Both the position numbers and the translations under genes were made by a program. Below the pieces are notes generated by a model. It did not search any database. It saw nothing but the letters and a program-made list of their open reading frames with translations, and was not told the DNA's origin. DNA of 64,000 nt from Streptomyces antimycoticus (GTDB lineage: Bacteria > Actinomycetota > Actinomycetes > Streptomycetales > Streptomycetaceae): NCBI RefSeq assembly GCF_005405925.1, contig NZ_BJHV01000001.1, positions 5,518,001 to 5,582,000 on the forward strand, in the 5' to 3' direction. Positions 43,438 through 52,817 of the stretch are shown piece after piece (the first letter of the stretch is position 1; each line of letters opens with the position of its first letter).

Positions 43438-43818
43438 GGCGGGAAGTATTGCCGATAAACCTGTGCCGACGACAGGCAACCCCGTACCCAATCGAGCCGA
43501 CGGGGAAAAGCCGCAGGTTATGCGGAGCGCATCTCGACGCGGACCGGGGCGCGGGTCGGGGGCCCGCACCTTTACCGCCCCTTTACTATGGATGCGGGGA
43601 CACTGCCTTCCCCGGACATGTACGGATCCACCGGACGTCCCGGCGAGCCACCGACCAGCGATGAAGGAGCACCAGACCCGCGATGGGCGACCCTGACCCT
43701 CCCAGTACCACCCGTGCCACCCCCGCCCGCTCCTCACGAGAACGCCCCTCACCACGGCGTCCCTCACCACGGCGCCCTTCACCAGGGCTCTCCTGAGCGG
43801 GCAGACGGCGGTGGCACG
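43438..43818. other. 381-bp divergent intergenic region
   Basis: Lies between the acidic-protein gene and the first CorC gene. A TACTAT at 43583-43588 could be a -10 for the CorC operon but lacks a clear -35. Three 15-bp repeats with the core CCTCACCACGGCG sit at 43745-43789, shortly before the CorC GTG. No gene supported. Confidence 0.5.
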
Positions 43819-45354
43819 GTGACCGAGATCCTGTTGCTTCTCCTCGCGCTGGCCCTCACGCTCGCCTGCGCGCTCTTCGTGGCCGCCGAGTTCTCCCTCA
43901 CCACCGTCGAACGCGGTGAGCTGGAGCGCGCCGCCGAAGCCGGTGAGCGCGGGGCCGACAGCGCGCTGATGGCGGTGCGCCGGCTGACGTTCCAGCTCTC
44001 CGGGGCCCAACTGGGCATCACCGTCACCTCCTTGGTGATCGGCATGCTCGCCGAGCCCTCGCTGGCCGCCCTGCTCCAGAGCCCGCTCACCTCGCTCGGC
44101 CTGCCCGAGGGCGCGGCGTCGACGACCGCACTGGTGCTGGGCGTGGCCCTCTCCACGGTGGTGCTGATGGTCGCCGGGGAGCTGGTGCCCAAGAACTGGG
44201 CGATCTCCCGCCCCCTGCACGTGGCCAAGGCGGTCGCCGCCCCGCAGCGCGCCTTCACCGCCGCCTTCGCCCCGCTGATCCACCACCTGAACAACACGGC
44301 CAACCGCTTGGTGCGCCGTCTGGGCCTGGAGCCCGCCGAGGAGCTGGCCTCCGCCCGTACGCCGGACGAACTGGTCGCGCTGGCCCGCCACTCGGCCGCC
44401 GCGGGCGCGCTGGAGCAGGACGCGGCCGAGCTGTTCGTGCGTACGCTCCATCTGAGCGAGCTGACCGCCGAGAACGTGATGACCCCGCGCGTGGACGTCC
44501 AGGCGCTGGAGGCCCGCGCCACCGCCGCCGACGCCGCCAACCTCACCCTGGCCACCGGGCGTTCCCGCTTCCCCGTCTACCGCGACACCCTGGACGAGGT
44601 GGTCGGCACCGTGCACATCCGCGACGTCCTCGCCCTGGCCGTCGCCGACCGGGCCACCACCCCCGTCACGGACCTGGCCACGCCCCCGCTCCTGGTCCCC
44701 GACAGCCTCCCGGTGGACCGGCTGCTGGACCGGCTGCGCAGCGCGCACACCATGGCCGTCGTCATCGACGAGTACGGGGGCACGGCGGGGGTCGCCACCC
44801 TGGAGGACATCGTTGAGGAGATCGTCGGCGACGTACGCGACGAACACGACACCGACGAGACCCCCGGCCTGGTGCCCCTCGGCCCCGGCACCTTGGAGGC
44901 GGACGGGAGCGTACGGCTGGACGAGCTCACCGGCATCGGCCTGACCGCCCCCGAGGGGCCGTACGAAACGGTGGCGGGCCTGCTGGCCACCGCCCTGGAG
45001 CGGATCCCGGCGGCCGGGGACACCATCGAGATCGACGGCCGGCGGCTCACGGTCCTGAAGGTCGACCACCACCGCGCCGACCGCGTACGGATCACCGAGA
45101 CGGCCGAGACGGCCGAGACGGCCGAGACGGCCGAGACGGCCGAGACGGCCGAGACGGCCGAGACGGCCGAGACGGCCGAGACGGCCGAGACGGCCGAGAC
45201 GGCCGAGACGGCCGAGACGGCCGAGACGGCCGAGACCGCCGAGCCCGCCGAGCCCGCCGAGCCCGCCGAGACGGCCGAGCCCGCCGAGACCGCCGAGCCC
45301 GCCGAGACGGTCGAAGCCACCGAGCCCGCCGAGATCACCGAGGCCACGCGATGA
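43819..45354 (+). CDS. CorC/HlyC-type CNNM membrane protein 1 with TAE repeat tail
   Basis: A 511-residue protein from GTG 43819. CNNM/DUF21 membrane domain 1-190 (TEILLLLLALALTLACALFV, GAQLGITVTSLVIGML), a pair of CBS domains about 205-330 (ENVMTPRVDVQAL), and a CorC_HlyC domain about 345-425. Such proteins move or sense Mg2+ or Co2+. The last 85 residues are Thr-Ala-Glu and Pro-Ala-Glu repeats from 28 9-bp units. It overlaps the next, related gene by ATGA. Confidence 0.9.
   Translation: MTEILLLLLALALTLACALFVAAEFSLTTVERGELERAAEAGERGADSALMAVRRLTFQLSGAQLGITVTSLVIGMLAEPSLAALLQSPLTSLGLPEGAASTTALVLGVALSTVVLMVAGELVPKNWAISRPLHVAKAVAAPQRAFTAAFAPLIHHLNNTANRLVRRLGLEPAEELASARTPDELVALARHSAAAGALEQDAAELFVRTLHLSELTAENVMTPRVDVQALEARATAADAANLTLATGRSRFPVYRDTLDEVVGTVHIRDVLALAVADRATTPVTDLATPPLLVPDSLPVDRLLDRLRSAHTMAVVIDEYGGTAGVATLEDIVEEIVGDVRDEHDTDETPGLVPLGPGTLEADGSVRLDELTGIGLTAPEGPYETVAGLLATALERIPAAGDTIEIDGRRLTVLKVDHHRADRVRITETAETAETAETAETAETAETAETAETAETAETAETAETAETAETAETAEPAEPAEPAETAEPAETAEPAETVEATEPAEITEATR
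45097..45350. repeat. 9-bp tandem array in the 3' end of CorC gene 1
   Basis: Sixteen units of GAGACGGCC (the last a GAGACCGCC variant) from 45097 to 45240, then about twelve degenerate GAGCCCGCC-type units to 45350. Frame-preserving. Confidence 0.95.
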
Positions 45355-46850
45355 CCGTCCTCCAACTCGCCATCGGCGCCCTCACCCTCCTCACCAACGC
45401 CTTCTTCGTCGGCGCCGAATTCGCCCTGATCTCCGTGCGCCGCAGCCAGATCGAGCCGCGCGCGCAGGCGGGGGAGAAGCGGGCGCGCGGTGTGCTGTGG
45501 GCGCTGGAGCACCTGTCCGCGCTGATGGCCACGGCCCAGCTCGGCATCACCATCTCCTCCCTCGCCCTGGGCGCGGTCGCCGAACCGGCCATCGCCCATC
45601 TGCTGGAGCCCGTCTTCGACGCCGTCCACGTGCCGCACGCCCTGGTGCATCCGATCGCCTTCGTCGTCGCGCTCACGGCGGCCACGTATCTCCACATGCT
45701 CATCGGCGAGATGGTCCCCAAGAACATCGCCCTCGCCGCCCCCGAGCGCACCGCACTCCTCCTCGGCCCGCCCCTGGTGGCCCTCACCCGCCTCCTGCGC
45801 CCCGTCGTCTTCGGGGTCAACGCCTTCGCCAACGCCGTGCTGCGGCTGCTGAAGGTCGAGCCCAAGGACGAGGTCGAGGCGGTCTTCACCGACGACGAAC
45901 TCATCCGGCTGGTACGGGACTCCAGCGACGCCGGGCTGCTCGACAAGTCCGGTGGCGACCGGCTGCGCGACGCCCTGGAACTGGGCACCCGGCGGGTCGG
46001 CGACATCCTCGTCCCCCTTGACGCGATGGTCACCGTCGACCATCGCGTCACCCCCGCCGAACTGGAGCGCACGGCCGCCGCCTCCGGCTACTCCCGCCTG
46101 CCGGTCACCGGCCCCGGCGGAGCCATCCTGGGCTACCTCCACATCAAGGACACCCTCGGGGCCGTCGACCGGGACCGCCCGTTCCCCCGTACCGCCGTCC
46201 ACACCATCCCCCGTGTGCGGGCCGACACGCCGCTGGACGACACCCTCACCACCATGCGCGCCACCGGCACCCACCTGGCCGCCGTGACGGCCGACACCGG
46301 TAGGGCGGTCTTCGGCTTCGTCACGATGACGGACGTCCTGGACGAACTCGTGGCCCGGCCCCGGCATAACCACGCCGACCGCAGCCGCGTCGACCGCAGC
46401 CGCGTCGACCGCAGCCGCGTCGACCGCAGCCGCGTCGACCGCAGCCGCGTCGACCGCAGCCGCGTCGACCGCAGCCGCGTCGACCGTAGCCGCGTCGACC
46501 GCAGCCGCGTCGATCAGGACGGGGGCCGCGCCGAGGGACGGTCCGGGCGCACGGAGAACGCCGTGTCCCCGGCCGTCCCCACGATCGCGTCCTGGACGAG
46601 CACCACCCTCGGCTCCGTGTCCTGCGCCGCCGTCCCGGGGTTGTCCAGCGCGGCCGTGCGCCACGCCTCCGTGCCGTCGTCCACGTTCAGCGCCAGCAGC
46701 CGGCCGAAGCGGTTGGAGAAGTACAGCTGCCCGTACCGCCTTGACAGCACGGGTGCGGACAGGCTTTCCGTCTCCGTCGACCGCTGCCACAGCTCCCGGC
46801 CGCTGTCCGCGGACACCGCGGTGACCGTGCCGTTGGCACGGACGAAGTAG
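45351..46850 (+). CDS. CorC/HlyC-type CNNM membrane protein 2 with repeat tail and antisense overrun
   Basis: Starts in an ATGA overlap with the previous gene. CNNM domain with TAQLGITISSLALGAVAEP and IGEMVPKNIALAAP, then a CBS pair (DILVPLDAMVTVDHRVTP, GYLHIKDTLGAV). Homologous sequence ends near residue 340. A nine-unit 15-bp repeat (46376-46510) then encodes DRSRV five-residue repeats, and the frame runs on 340 bases antisense to the kinase gene. The real C-terminus probably lay near 46370 before repeat growth removed a stop. Residues beyond about 390 are not functional protein. Confidence 0.85.
   Translation: MTVLQLAIGALTLLTNAFFVGAEFALISVRRSQIEPRAQAGEKRARGVLWALEHLSALMATAQLGITISSLALGAVAEPAIAHLLEPVFDAVHVPHALVHPIAFVVALTAATYLHMLIGEMVPKNIALAAPERTALLLGPPLVALTRLLRPVVFGVNAFANAVLRLLKVEPKDEVEAVFTDDELIRLVRDSSDAGLLDKSGGDRLRDALELGTRRVGDILVPLDAMVTVDHRVTPAELERTAAASGYSRLPVTGPGGAILGYLHIKDTLGAVDRDRPFPRTAVHTIPRVRADTPLDDTLTTMRATGTHLAAVTADTGRAVFGFVTMTDVLDELVARPRHNHADRSRVDRSRVDRSRVDRSRVDRSRVDRSRVDRSRVDRSRVDRSRVDQDGGRAEGRSGRTENAVSPAVPTIASWTSTTLGSVSCAAVPGLSSAAVRHASVPSSTFSASSRPKRLEKYSCPYRLDSTGADRLSVSVDRCHSSRPLSADTAVTVPLARTK
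46376..46510. repeat. Nine 15-bp tandem repeats between CorC gene 2 and the kinase gene
   Basis: Unit CGACCGCAGCCGCGT, nine nearly perfect copies. It ends 4 bp before the kinase stop codon (46514-46516) on the opposite strand. Confidence 0.95.
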
Positions 46851-48774
46851 ACGACGCCGTGCAGCAGGGTCGGTTCACCCAGCACGGGGCGGCGCAGCGG
46901 GATCCGCTTGGTCTCGCCGGTGCTCGGGTCGACCCGGAGCATGGACGTGTACGGGCGCTCGTACCCCGAGTCGTACACCTCCTTGGCGGTCTGCGGGATC
47001 AGGAACAGCGGCTTGCCCGTGGCCGCGCCGATGGTCAGCGTCTTCTTCGGAAGAGTGGTGAGTTCGTGCTGCTTGCCGTCGGAGGCGTCGAACCGCAGCA
47101 GTTCGTACGGGCCCTCGGCGGCCAGGCCGTTGGAGGCCACGGGTGAGCACAGGCTGTAGGGTTCGCCGCCCAGCACCGTCGGCTCGCAGTACTTCCCCTG
47201 GGGCGCCGGTGACTGCCACAGCCGCTCACCCGACGTCCCGTAGGCGACGAGCTGATTGCCGTCCGGCGACAGCGTCAGCACCCCGCCGCGGAACAGCTGC
47301 GCCGGCGCGGAGCCGTTGATCCGCCGCTCCCACCGCTGTCGCTTGGTGGCGGCGTTCAGGGCCACCACCCACCGGTGGCCATCCTCCGACGCCTTGTAGG
47401 CGTAGGCGATTCCGTCCCGCACCCCGATCGGGCGCGCCGCCTGGGGGCGGGTGCCCCAGCGCCACAGGACGCGGCCGGTGGCGGCGTCGACCTTGGCGAT
47501 GGTGAACCCGTTTCCGCCGCAGTACAGGGTCCGGCCGTTATCCGGGACACATCCGGACTGTTGGTAGACGAGGGGCGGCCCCTCGGTCTCGACCCGTAGA
47601 TCCGTCCGCCACGGCTTCCAGCCCTCGGGGAGTGAGGCGGGCTTCTGGGACGGCGCGGTGGCGGAGGCGGCGGACGCGTCGCCCGACGACTCCGTCATGT
47701 CCGGGGCGAAGACCGCCGCCGCGACGGTCAGCCCGGTGACGGTCAGGGCCACCCCGGCGGAGGTGACGACGAGACGCCGCCGGGCTCCCCGCCGCGGTGC
47801 GGTCCGCCCCGGGCCGGGGGGCTGCCAGCCGGGGGCTGGGGAGCGGGCTGCGAGTCGGGCCGGGGAGCGTGGGCCGAGGAGGCGGGGGGATGCCCAGCGA
47901 CGGCAGCCCCGGGACCACCGTCCGCCCCGAGACCACCGGCGGTGACGACGCGCTCCGCCGCGGGGAAGTCCGGCAGCGCACGCAGCATATGGTGCAGTTC
48001 GTCCAGCTTTGGCCGGGCCTCCGGCTCCTTGGCCAGACAGCGTTCGGCGATGCCCCGCAGTGGCATCGGGACCTCGTCCAGCGTCGGATGCTCGTACATC
48101 ACCTGGTAGCCCGACAGATAGGGGCTGTCGGACTCGAACGGACTGCTGCCCCGCGCCGCGAACACCAGCAGCGACCCCAGCGAGAACACATCCGACGCCG
48201 CCGTGACGTCCCGCGGACTGCGCAACTGCTCCGGCGACATGAACGGCGGGGTGCCGAGCACCCGCCCGATGGTGACGGTGAGCGTCTGGCTGTCGACGGC
48301 GCGGGAGATGCCGAAGTCGATGACGCGCGGCCCGTCCTCGGCCATCAGGATGTTGGCGGGCTTCAGGTCCCGGTGGACCACCCCGGCCCGGTGGATCTCG
48401 CGCAGCGCCTCGACCAGCCCGAGGCCGAGCGTCCGCAAGGTGTGCCCGTCCAAGGGGCCGTTCTTCCGTACGACCTCGGAGAGGGTGCGCCCCGGCACAT
48501 ACAGCGTGGCCATCCACGGCCGGTCGGCCTCCGGATCGGCGTCCACGACGGGGGCGGTGAACGCCCCGCTCACCCGGCGCGCCGCCGCGACCTCCTGCCG
48601 GAAACGGGTCCGGAACTCCTCGTCCTGCGCGTACTGCTCGTGGACCAGCTTGAGCGCGACCTGCCGCCCCGACGCCGAACGCCCGAGATAGACGACGCCC
48701 ATGCCGCCCGACCCCAGCCGGTCGACCAGGGCGTATCCGCCTATGGATTCCGGATCCCCGGTGGCCAGCGGCAT
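46514..48774 (-). pseudogene. Ser/Thr protein kinase with PQQ-like beta-propeller, frameshifted
   Basis: From ATG 48774. Kinase domain 1-265: glycine loop GSGGMGVVYLG, Lys42 in VALKLV, catalytic HRDLKPAN with Asp136, and DFG with Asp153. A Pro-rich juxtamembrane region follows. The frame breaks at the GGGGG run 47831-47835; one more base restores QPPGWQPPGPGRTAPRRG, a membrane helix (VVTSAGVALTVTGLTVAA), and an external propeller of PQQ-like repeats (TIAKVDAATGRVLWRWG, GTVTAVSADSGRELWQRS). Restored length 753 residues. The outside propeller probably senses a ligand and the kinase signals inside. Confidence 0.88.
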
Positions 48775-48976
48775 CGCCGATCCCCTTCCCCGCGCTGTCT
48801 CCGCGTCTTGAACGGCCGTACCGGACTCCTAGATTAGGTCGGCGGGAGCATCGGCGGACCAGGTGGCCCAGGGCGTGGCGGAACGGTTACCAGCGGAGCG
48901 TCGGCCGGCGGGGGACAAATGGACGGACCGGCGGAGGGGCGGGTCGGCCAACTGGAGGTGAGGGCCGCGCGGTTGC

Positions 48977-49041
48977 GTTAGTGGCGCGTTAGCGGAACGG
49001 CGTTGCGGCGGCAGCTTTACACCAGCGCGGCACGGCAGGCT
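48977..49041 (+). promoter_or_regulatory. DUF4232-type promoter B: 11-bp repeats plus -10 box
   Basis: Heptamers at 48977 (GTTAGTG), 48988 (GTTAGCG), 48999, 49010 and 49021 (ACCAGCG), all on an 11-bp period; CAGGCT at 49036-49041 is 8 bp after the last. TACCGAGG 8 bp downstream of the -10 is shared with site A. The rest of the 337-bp gap before the gene shows no other feature. Confidence 0.6.
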
Positions 49042-49111
49042 CATGGCCATACCGAGGGCCGGAGAGGAACACCGGCCGGACCGCCGATCCGACCCACAAG
49101 GAGAAACCACC

Positions 49112-49777
49112 ATGAACGTCACCGCCTACCGCCGCGGCCGCACCGTCCGTACCATCGCCGCCTCCATGCTGGCCGTCGCCGCGCTCGGCCTGACCGCGGC
49201 GTGCGGCGGTAGCGAAGACGGAGGTTCGGACAACGCGGGCAAGGCGAACTCGTCGGCCTCGGCCTCGGCGGACAAGACGGCCAAGGGGGGCGACGCGGGC
49301 GCCAAGGATGCCAAGGACGCGAAGACGCAGGCCCAGAAGGCCGGGGCGGGGTCCGAGGAGGAGCCGATCGGCGACTGCGACATCAACAAGACGGTCTTCT
49401 CGGTCCAGAAGGTCAAGAACCCGATCAACCACCTGCTGCTCAAGGCGACCAACGGGGCCGGCGTGGACTGCAAGCTGGTCGGCTACCCCGGCCTGAAGTT
49501 CGGCGAGAACGCGCAGGCCGCCACCCCGGTGAACGAGGACAGCCAGCCGCAGTCCGTCGTCATGCTCGCCCCGGGCGAGAGCGCCTATGCGGGCATCACC
49601 ACCTCCGCGGGGGACGGCTCGGGTTCGGAGGGCAGCGAGGTCAACTCGCTCGAGGTGTTCGTCGACGGCAGCGAGGACCCGGCGAGCGTCGAGCTGCCCG
49701 GCGGCTCGGTCTACATCGACAGCGCCGCCCAGGTCACGTACTGGCAGACGACCGCGCAGGACGCCCTGACCTGGTAG
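49112..49777 (+). CDS. DUF4232-type secreted lipoprotein
   Basis: A 221-residue protein from ATG 49112 with AAGGAG upstream. Lipobox LTAAC near residue 31, a 55-residue charged linker (KDAKDAKTQAQKAG), then a DUF4232-like domain with two cysteines (GDCDINKTVFSVQKVKN, DCKLVGYPGLKFG). Likely exported and lipid-anchored. It shares its promoter layout with three others here. Confidence 0.85.
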   Translation: MNVTAYRRGRTVRTIAASMLAVAALGLTAACGGSEDGGSDNAGKANSSASASADKTAKGGDAGAKDAKDAKTQAQKAGAGSEEEPIGDCDINKTVFSVQKVKNPINHLLLKATNGAGVDCKLVGYPGLKFGENAQAATPVNEDSQPQSVVMLAPGESAYAGITTSAGDGSGSEGSEVNSLEVFVDGSEDPASVELPGGSVYIDSAAQVTYWQTTAQDALTW

Positions 49778-49925
49778 GTCCGCGCGGCCCTCGGGGTCAG
49801 CCACAAGTGCATATACGTGAACACTGTCTTGCATGGGAGACAGCACCCCTGGAGTATGAAGCGACGTCGCCAACGTGGAGAAGGAACAGCGGCGTCGCCG
49901 AGCCGGCGAACAGGGGGAGGAACGG

Positions 49926-50684
49926 ATGGGCATCGACTCGACGGCGCTGCTGGTGTCGGCCGGGGTGGCCTCCGGGCTCGCCGGTTCGATCGCGGGGCTG
50001 GCCTCGCTGTTCAGCTATCCGGCGCTGCTTGCGGTGGGCCTGCCGCCGGTGGCCGCCAATGTGACCAACACGGTGGCCCTGTTCTCCAACACCGTCGGCA
50101 CCGCGGCGGGATCCCGCGCCGAACTCCGCGGCCAGCGGGACCGTCTCCTCCGACTCGGCGTCATCGCGGCGCTGGGCGGCGCGGTCGGGGCCGCCCTGCT
50201 GCTGGGAACCCCGTCCTCCGCCTTCGAGACCGTCGTACCGTGGCTGATCGCCCTCGGCTCGGTGCTGATCCTGGTCCGCGATCCACTCCGCCGGCTCGTG
50301 GCCTCCCGCTCGCCCTCCCTCGCCCGCACGGCCCGGCCCACCCTCCCGCTCGCCTGCGCGGTCCTGCTGGTCGGCCTGTACGGCGGCTACTTCGGGGCGG
50401 CCTCGGGCGTCCTGATGCTGGCGGTGCTCTCGCTCTCCGCCACGGAGCCCCTCCCGGTCACCAACGCCGTCAAGAACATCGCGACCGGCGCGGCCAATGT
50501 GACGGCGGCCGTCGCCTACGTCGCCGTCGCCCCCGTGAACTGGGCCGCCGCCGTATCCCTCGGCCTCGGCGCTCTCCTCGGCAGTTGGCTCGGCCCTCTG
50601 GTCGTCCGCCGCCTGCCCGAAACCCCGCTCCGGATCGCCATCGCCCTCGGCGGCCTGGGCCTGGCCGTCTCGCTGTGGCGCTAG
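49926..50684 (+). CDS. TauE/SafE-type sulfite/anion exporter
   Basis: A 252-residue membrane protein with about eight hydrophobic helices from ATG 49926 (GGGGGAGG upstream). SLFSYPALLAVGLPPVAANV and VGLYGGYFGAASGVLMLAVL show the repeated helical halves of the TauE/SafE family, and AVKNIATGAANVTAAVAYVA the conserved polar loop. These move sulfur anions or organic acids across the membrane; substrate unknown. Confidence 0.9.
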   Translation: MGIDSTALLVSAGVASGLAGSIAGLASLFSYPALLAVGLPPVAANVTNTVALFSNTVGTAAGSRAELRGQRDRLLRLGVIAALGGAVGAALLLGTPSSAFETVVPWLIALGSVLILVRDPLRRLVASRSPSLARTARPTLPLACAVLLVGLYGGYFGAASGVLMLAVLSLSATEPLPVTNAVKNIATGAANVTAAVAYVAVAPVNWAAAVSLGLGALLGSWLGPLVVRRLPETPLRIAIALGGLGLAVSLWR

Positions 50685-50714
50685 GCGGTCACCTCTCGAC
50701 CCGGAGGATGGCGC

Positions 50715-51071
50715 TTACGTCCCGGACTCCTCCGGATAGAAGGTGATCAAGGTGGTGCTCCCGTCCGGCGCGACGACGCGAACGGCGGCCTCCGGGATGT
50801 CCTCCGTAGTCACATCGATCTCGGTGGGATGCCACACCATGTGCCGCAGCACCACCGGATACCGCGGCGACTTCCCGCCGACGGCACCGATCACCGTGTC
50901 GTCCTTCGGGTCGTAGCTGAGGGAGGAGAAGGGCAGTCGCTCGGCCTCGTACTGATGCCCGACCGACGGGTCCAGCACCTCGATGGTGGCGAGTTCCCCC
51001 TCGTGCTCGGCCGTGACCTGATCGAGCGTGGTCCGCCACTCCCCGCGATCGAACATTGTGGAACCGGCCAT
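50715..51071 (-). CDS. DUF5335-family protein
   Basis: A 118-residue cytoplasmic protein from ATG 51071, preferred over the in-frame start at 51296 because GGAGGGAGG precedes it. Motifs DRGEWRTTLDQVTAEHEGEL and LRHMVWHPTEIDV match DUF5335. Function not known. It is convergent with the TauE gene. Confidence 0.85.
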   Translation of the reverse strand: MAGSTMFDRGEWRTTLDQVTAEHEGELATIEVLDPSVGHQYEAERLPFSSLSYDPKDDTVIGAVGGKSPRYPVVLRHMVWHPTEIDVTTEDIPEAAVRVVAPDGSTTLITFYPEESGT

Positions 51072-51319
51072 CGTCGATCCTCCCTCCGCTGCTCCACTGC
51101 TCCACCTGCTGTGCCAACCCGTCCCACGGTGGACGCCACCGCCCCGGGCCGCCACGTCCACCCGGGTCGAATCGGTCCGGCCGGGCTTGACCTCCCCGGA
51201 CAAAATGGTCGGCCGCACCCCTTCCCCGGGGCCATTACCTGGGACGTAATCGCACCGCACCGCGGCCCCCGGCAGCATGGTGATCGCTTCCCGCAAGGCT
51301 TCCGATCGGAGGGATCACC

Positions 51320-51778
51320 ATGTCCTTGGCCGCACCCACGACCACCCGCGCCCTGGTGGCGGAACTGCTGCGCCGCATCGGTGAGGGTGACCCCGAGCGC
51401 ATCGCCGAGCTGTATGCCGAGCGCAGCGAGTGGAAGCTGGACTGGCCGGAGGCTGAGCACGGCCGCCCCGCCACTCCGTGGATTCGCCACCGCTCCACCC
51501 GCGCGGACGTGGCCGCCCACTTCCGTGAGCTGGCCCACCACCATGTGCCCGAGCAGGCGGCCACCGAGGTCGAGCGCATCCTCGTCGACGGTGACGACGC
51601 GGTCGTGCTGGGCGAGATCCGCCAGACCGCCCGGGCCACCGGACGCGCCTATCGTGCGCGGTTCGCCCTGCATCTCACCCTCGAAGACGGCCTCGTCACC
51701 CGGCACCACGTCTACGAGGACAGCCTCGCCGTCGCCCAGGCGTTCAGCACCCCGCAGGGCACGGCACAGGACAATTGA
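51320..51778 (+). CDS. SnoaL-like/NTF2-fold protein
   Basis: A 152-residue protein from ATG 51320 with GGAGGG upstream. The pattern ALVAELLRRIGEGDPERIAE, DVAAHFRELAHHHVPEQ and FALHLTLEDGLVTRHHVYED is that of the SnoaL-like polyketide cyclase/NTF2 superfamily. Substrate unknown; many such proteins are stand-alone and not part of antibiotic clusters. Confidence 0.85.
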   Translation: MSLAAPTTTRALVAELLRRIGEGDPERIAELYAERSEWKLDWPEAEHGRPATPWIRHRSTRADVAAHFRELAHHHVPEQAATEVERILVDGDDAVVLGEIRQTARATGRAYRARFALHLTLEDGLVTRHHVYEDSLAVAQAFSTPQGTAQDN

Positions 51779-51810
51779 CCACTGCGCCGTGCCCTCGAGG
51801 ACCCCCGGGA

Positions 51811-52368
51811 TCAGCCCGCGAGCAGGGACTCCACCCGGGACAGCGTGTCCAGAACATTGGCCTCGGTGATCGCCATCCGCGCCTCGTCCGGCGTCAGCCA
51901 GCGCAGCGGCGCGTCCGGGTTCTCCGGCCGTACCGCCTCGGGCACGTTGGTGGCCAGCACATAGCGCACATCGGCGTGTTCATGCGCCGGCTCCCGGCTG
52001 CTCGCGGGGACCGGGACGATCACCAGATGCCGTACGTCCGCGTCCGGCCACGGGGCCAGATCGGGCAGCCCCGTCTCCTCCTGCCCCTCGCGCAGGGCGA
52101 TGGCGAGCGGGTCGTACTCGCCCGGGTCGCCATGCCCGCCCACCAGCAGCCACGACTGGTGGCGCTGGTGCCAGCGCAGCAGCACACGGCCGCTGTCGGG
52201 GTGCACGATCAGGGCGGATGCGGTGATGTGGAGGGGCGTCGACCGCTCCCAGGGGGCGCCGCCCGCCTCGACAACGCCGAGCACCCGCTCGAGGTCGACG
52301 CATTCCGCGGTGGTCTTCGGCCGGTAGCCCGTAAGGACATGGGTGACTGCGTGGTCGGCTGTGGCCAT
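51811..52368 (-). CDS. NUDIX hydrolase
   Basis: A 185-residue protein from ATG 52368. TAGGAT ends 6-7 nt before the ATG, so it is probably leaderless. Nudix-type segment GGHGDPGEYDPLAIALREGQ followed by EETGL has the REXXEE core, with one extra residue before it compared with the MutT pattern. Hydrolysis of a nucleotide-linked compound is likely. Confidence 0.88.
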   Translation of the reverse strand: MATADHAVTHVLTGYRPKTTAECVDLERVLGVVEAGGAPWERSTPLHITASALIVHPDSGRVLLRWHQRHQSWLLVGGHGDPGEYDPLAIALREGQEETGLPDLAPWPDADVRHLVIVPVPASSREPAHEHADVRYVLATNVPEAVRPENPDAPLRWLTPDEARMAITEANVLDTLSRVESLLAG

Positions 52369-52722
52369 GCGCCGGATCCTAACGATGCGAGGCCGCCTAT
52401 GGCGCGCGGTTTTTGTCACCCGCAGGCCGCCGTGTCCACCAGACCCATGACGTGCTGCATCGGGGCGAGACGTTCATCCCGACGCCGGACAGGACGGTGT
52501 TGCCGCCGCGCTCGACGCGGATATCGGTGCAGTCAGATGAAGAGGAAGGTGCAGTACACGCTGTAACTCACCCTCGCATTTAAGCGGCTCGCTCCTGCGG
52601 ACGAAGAGACTGCCGGAGAAAGCGCCCTTCGACGGCCGCCGACGGTCAAAGCGCACGCAGCGGGCACAACGGCCCCATAGCCGGTCAGACGACAAAGTCC
52701 GAGGTCACAGCGTTGCCAGGCC
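52369..52722. other. Intergenic region without recognised gene
   Basis: About 350 bp between the NUDIX gene and promoter C. It is less GC-rich than its surroundings in places; no ORF has coding character, no hairpin of note. Could hold remnants of a lost gene. Confidence 0.5.
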
Positions 52723-52765
52723 GTTAACGGGGCGTTAGTTGATCGTCAGCGGAGCCGAACAGACT
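52723..52765 (+). promoter_or_regulatory. DUF4232-type promoter C: 11-bp repeats plus -10 box
   Basis: Heptamers at 52723 (GTTAACG), 52734 (GTTAGTT) and 52745 (GTCAGCG); CAGACT at 52760-52765 is 8 bp after the last. CCGARCAGA around the -10 is also seen at site A. Confidence 0.65.
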
Positions 52766-52817
52766 TGTCGTCACGGCCCCGGGGACGGGGACGACGCTCA
52801 CGACAGCTGAGGGACTC

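Noticed and set aside
42769..45072. Upstream extension of the acidic protein to 767 residues
   Set aside because: The extra part is opposite the CorC gene and has shadow composition; no ribosome site.
41062..46510. Tandem arrays considered as CRISPR
   Set aside because: Units are contiguous with no unique spacers and there are no cas genes.
46400..46850. C-terminal residues of CorC 2 as a functional domain
   Set aside because: The sequence is antisense to the kinase propeller and carries no domain.
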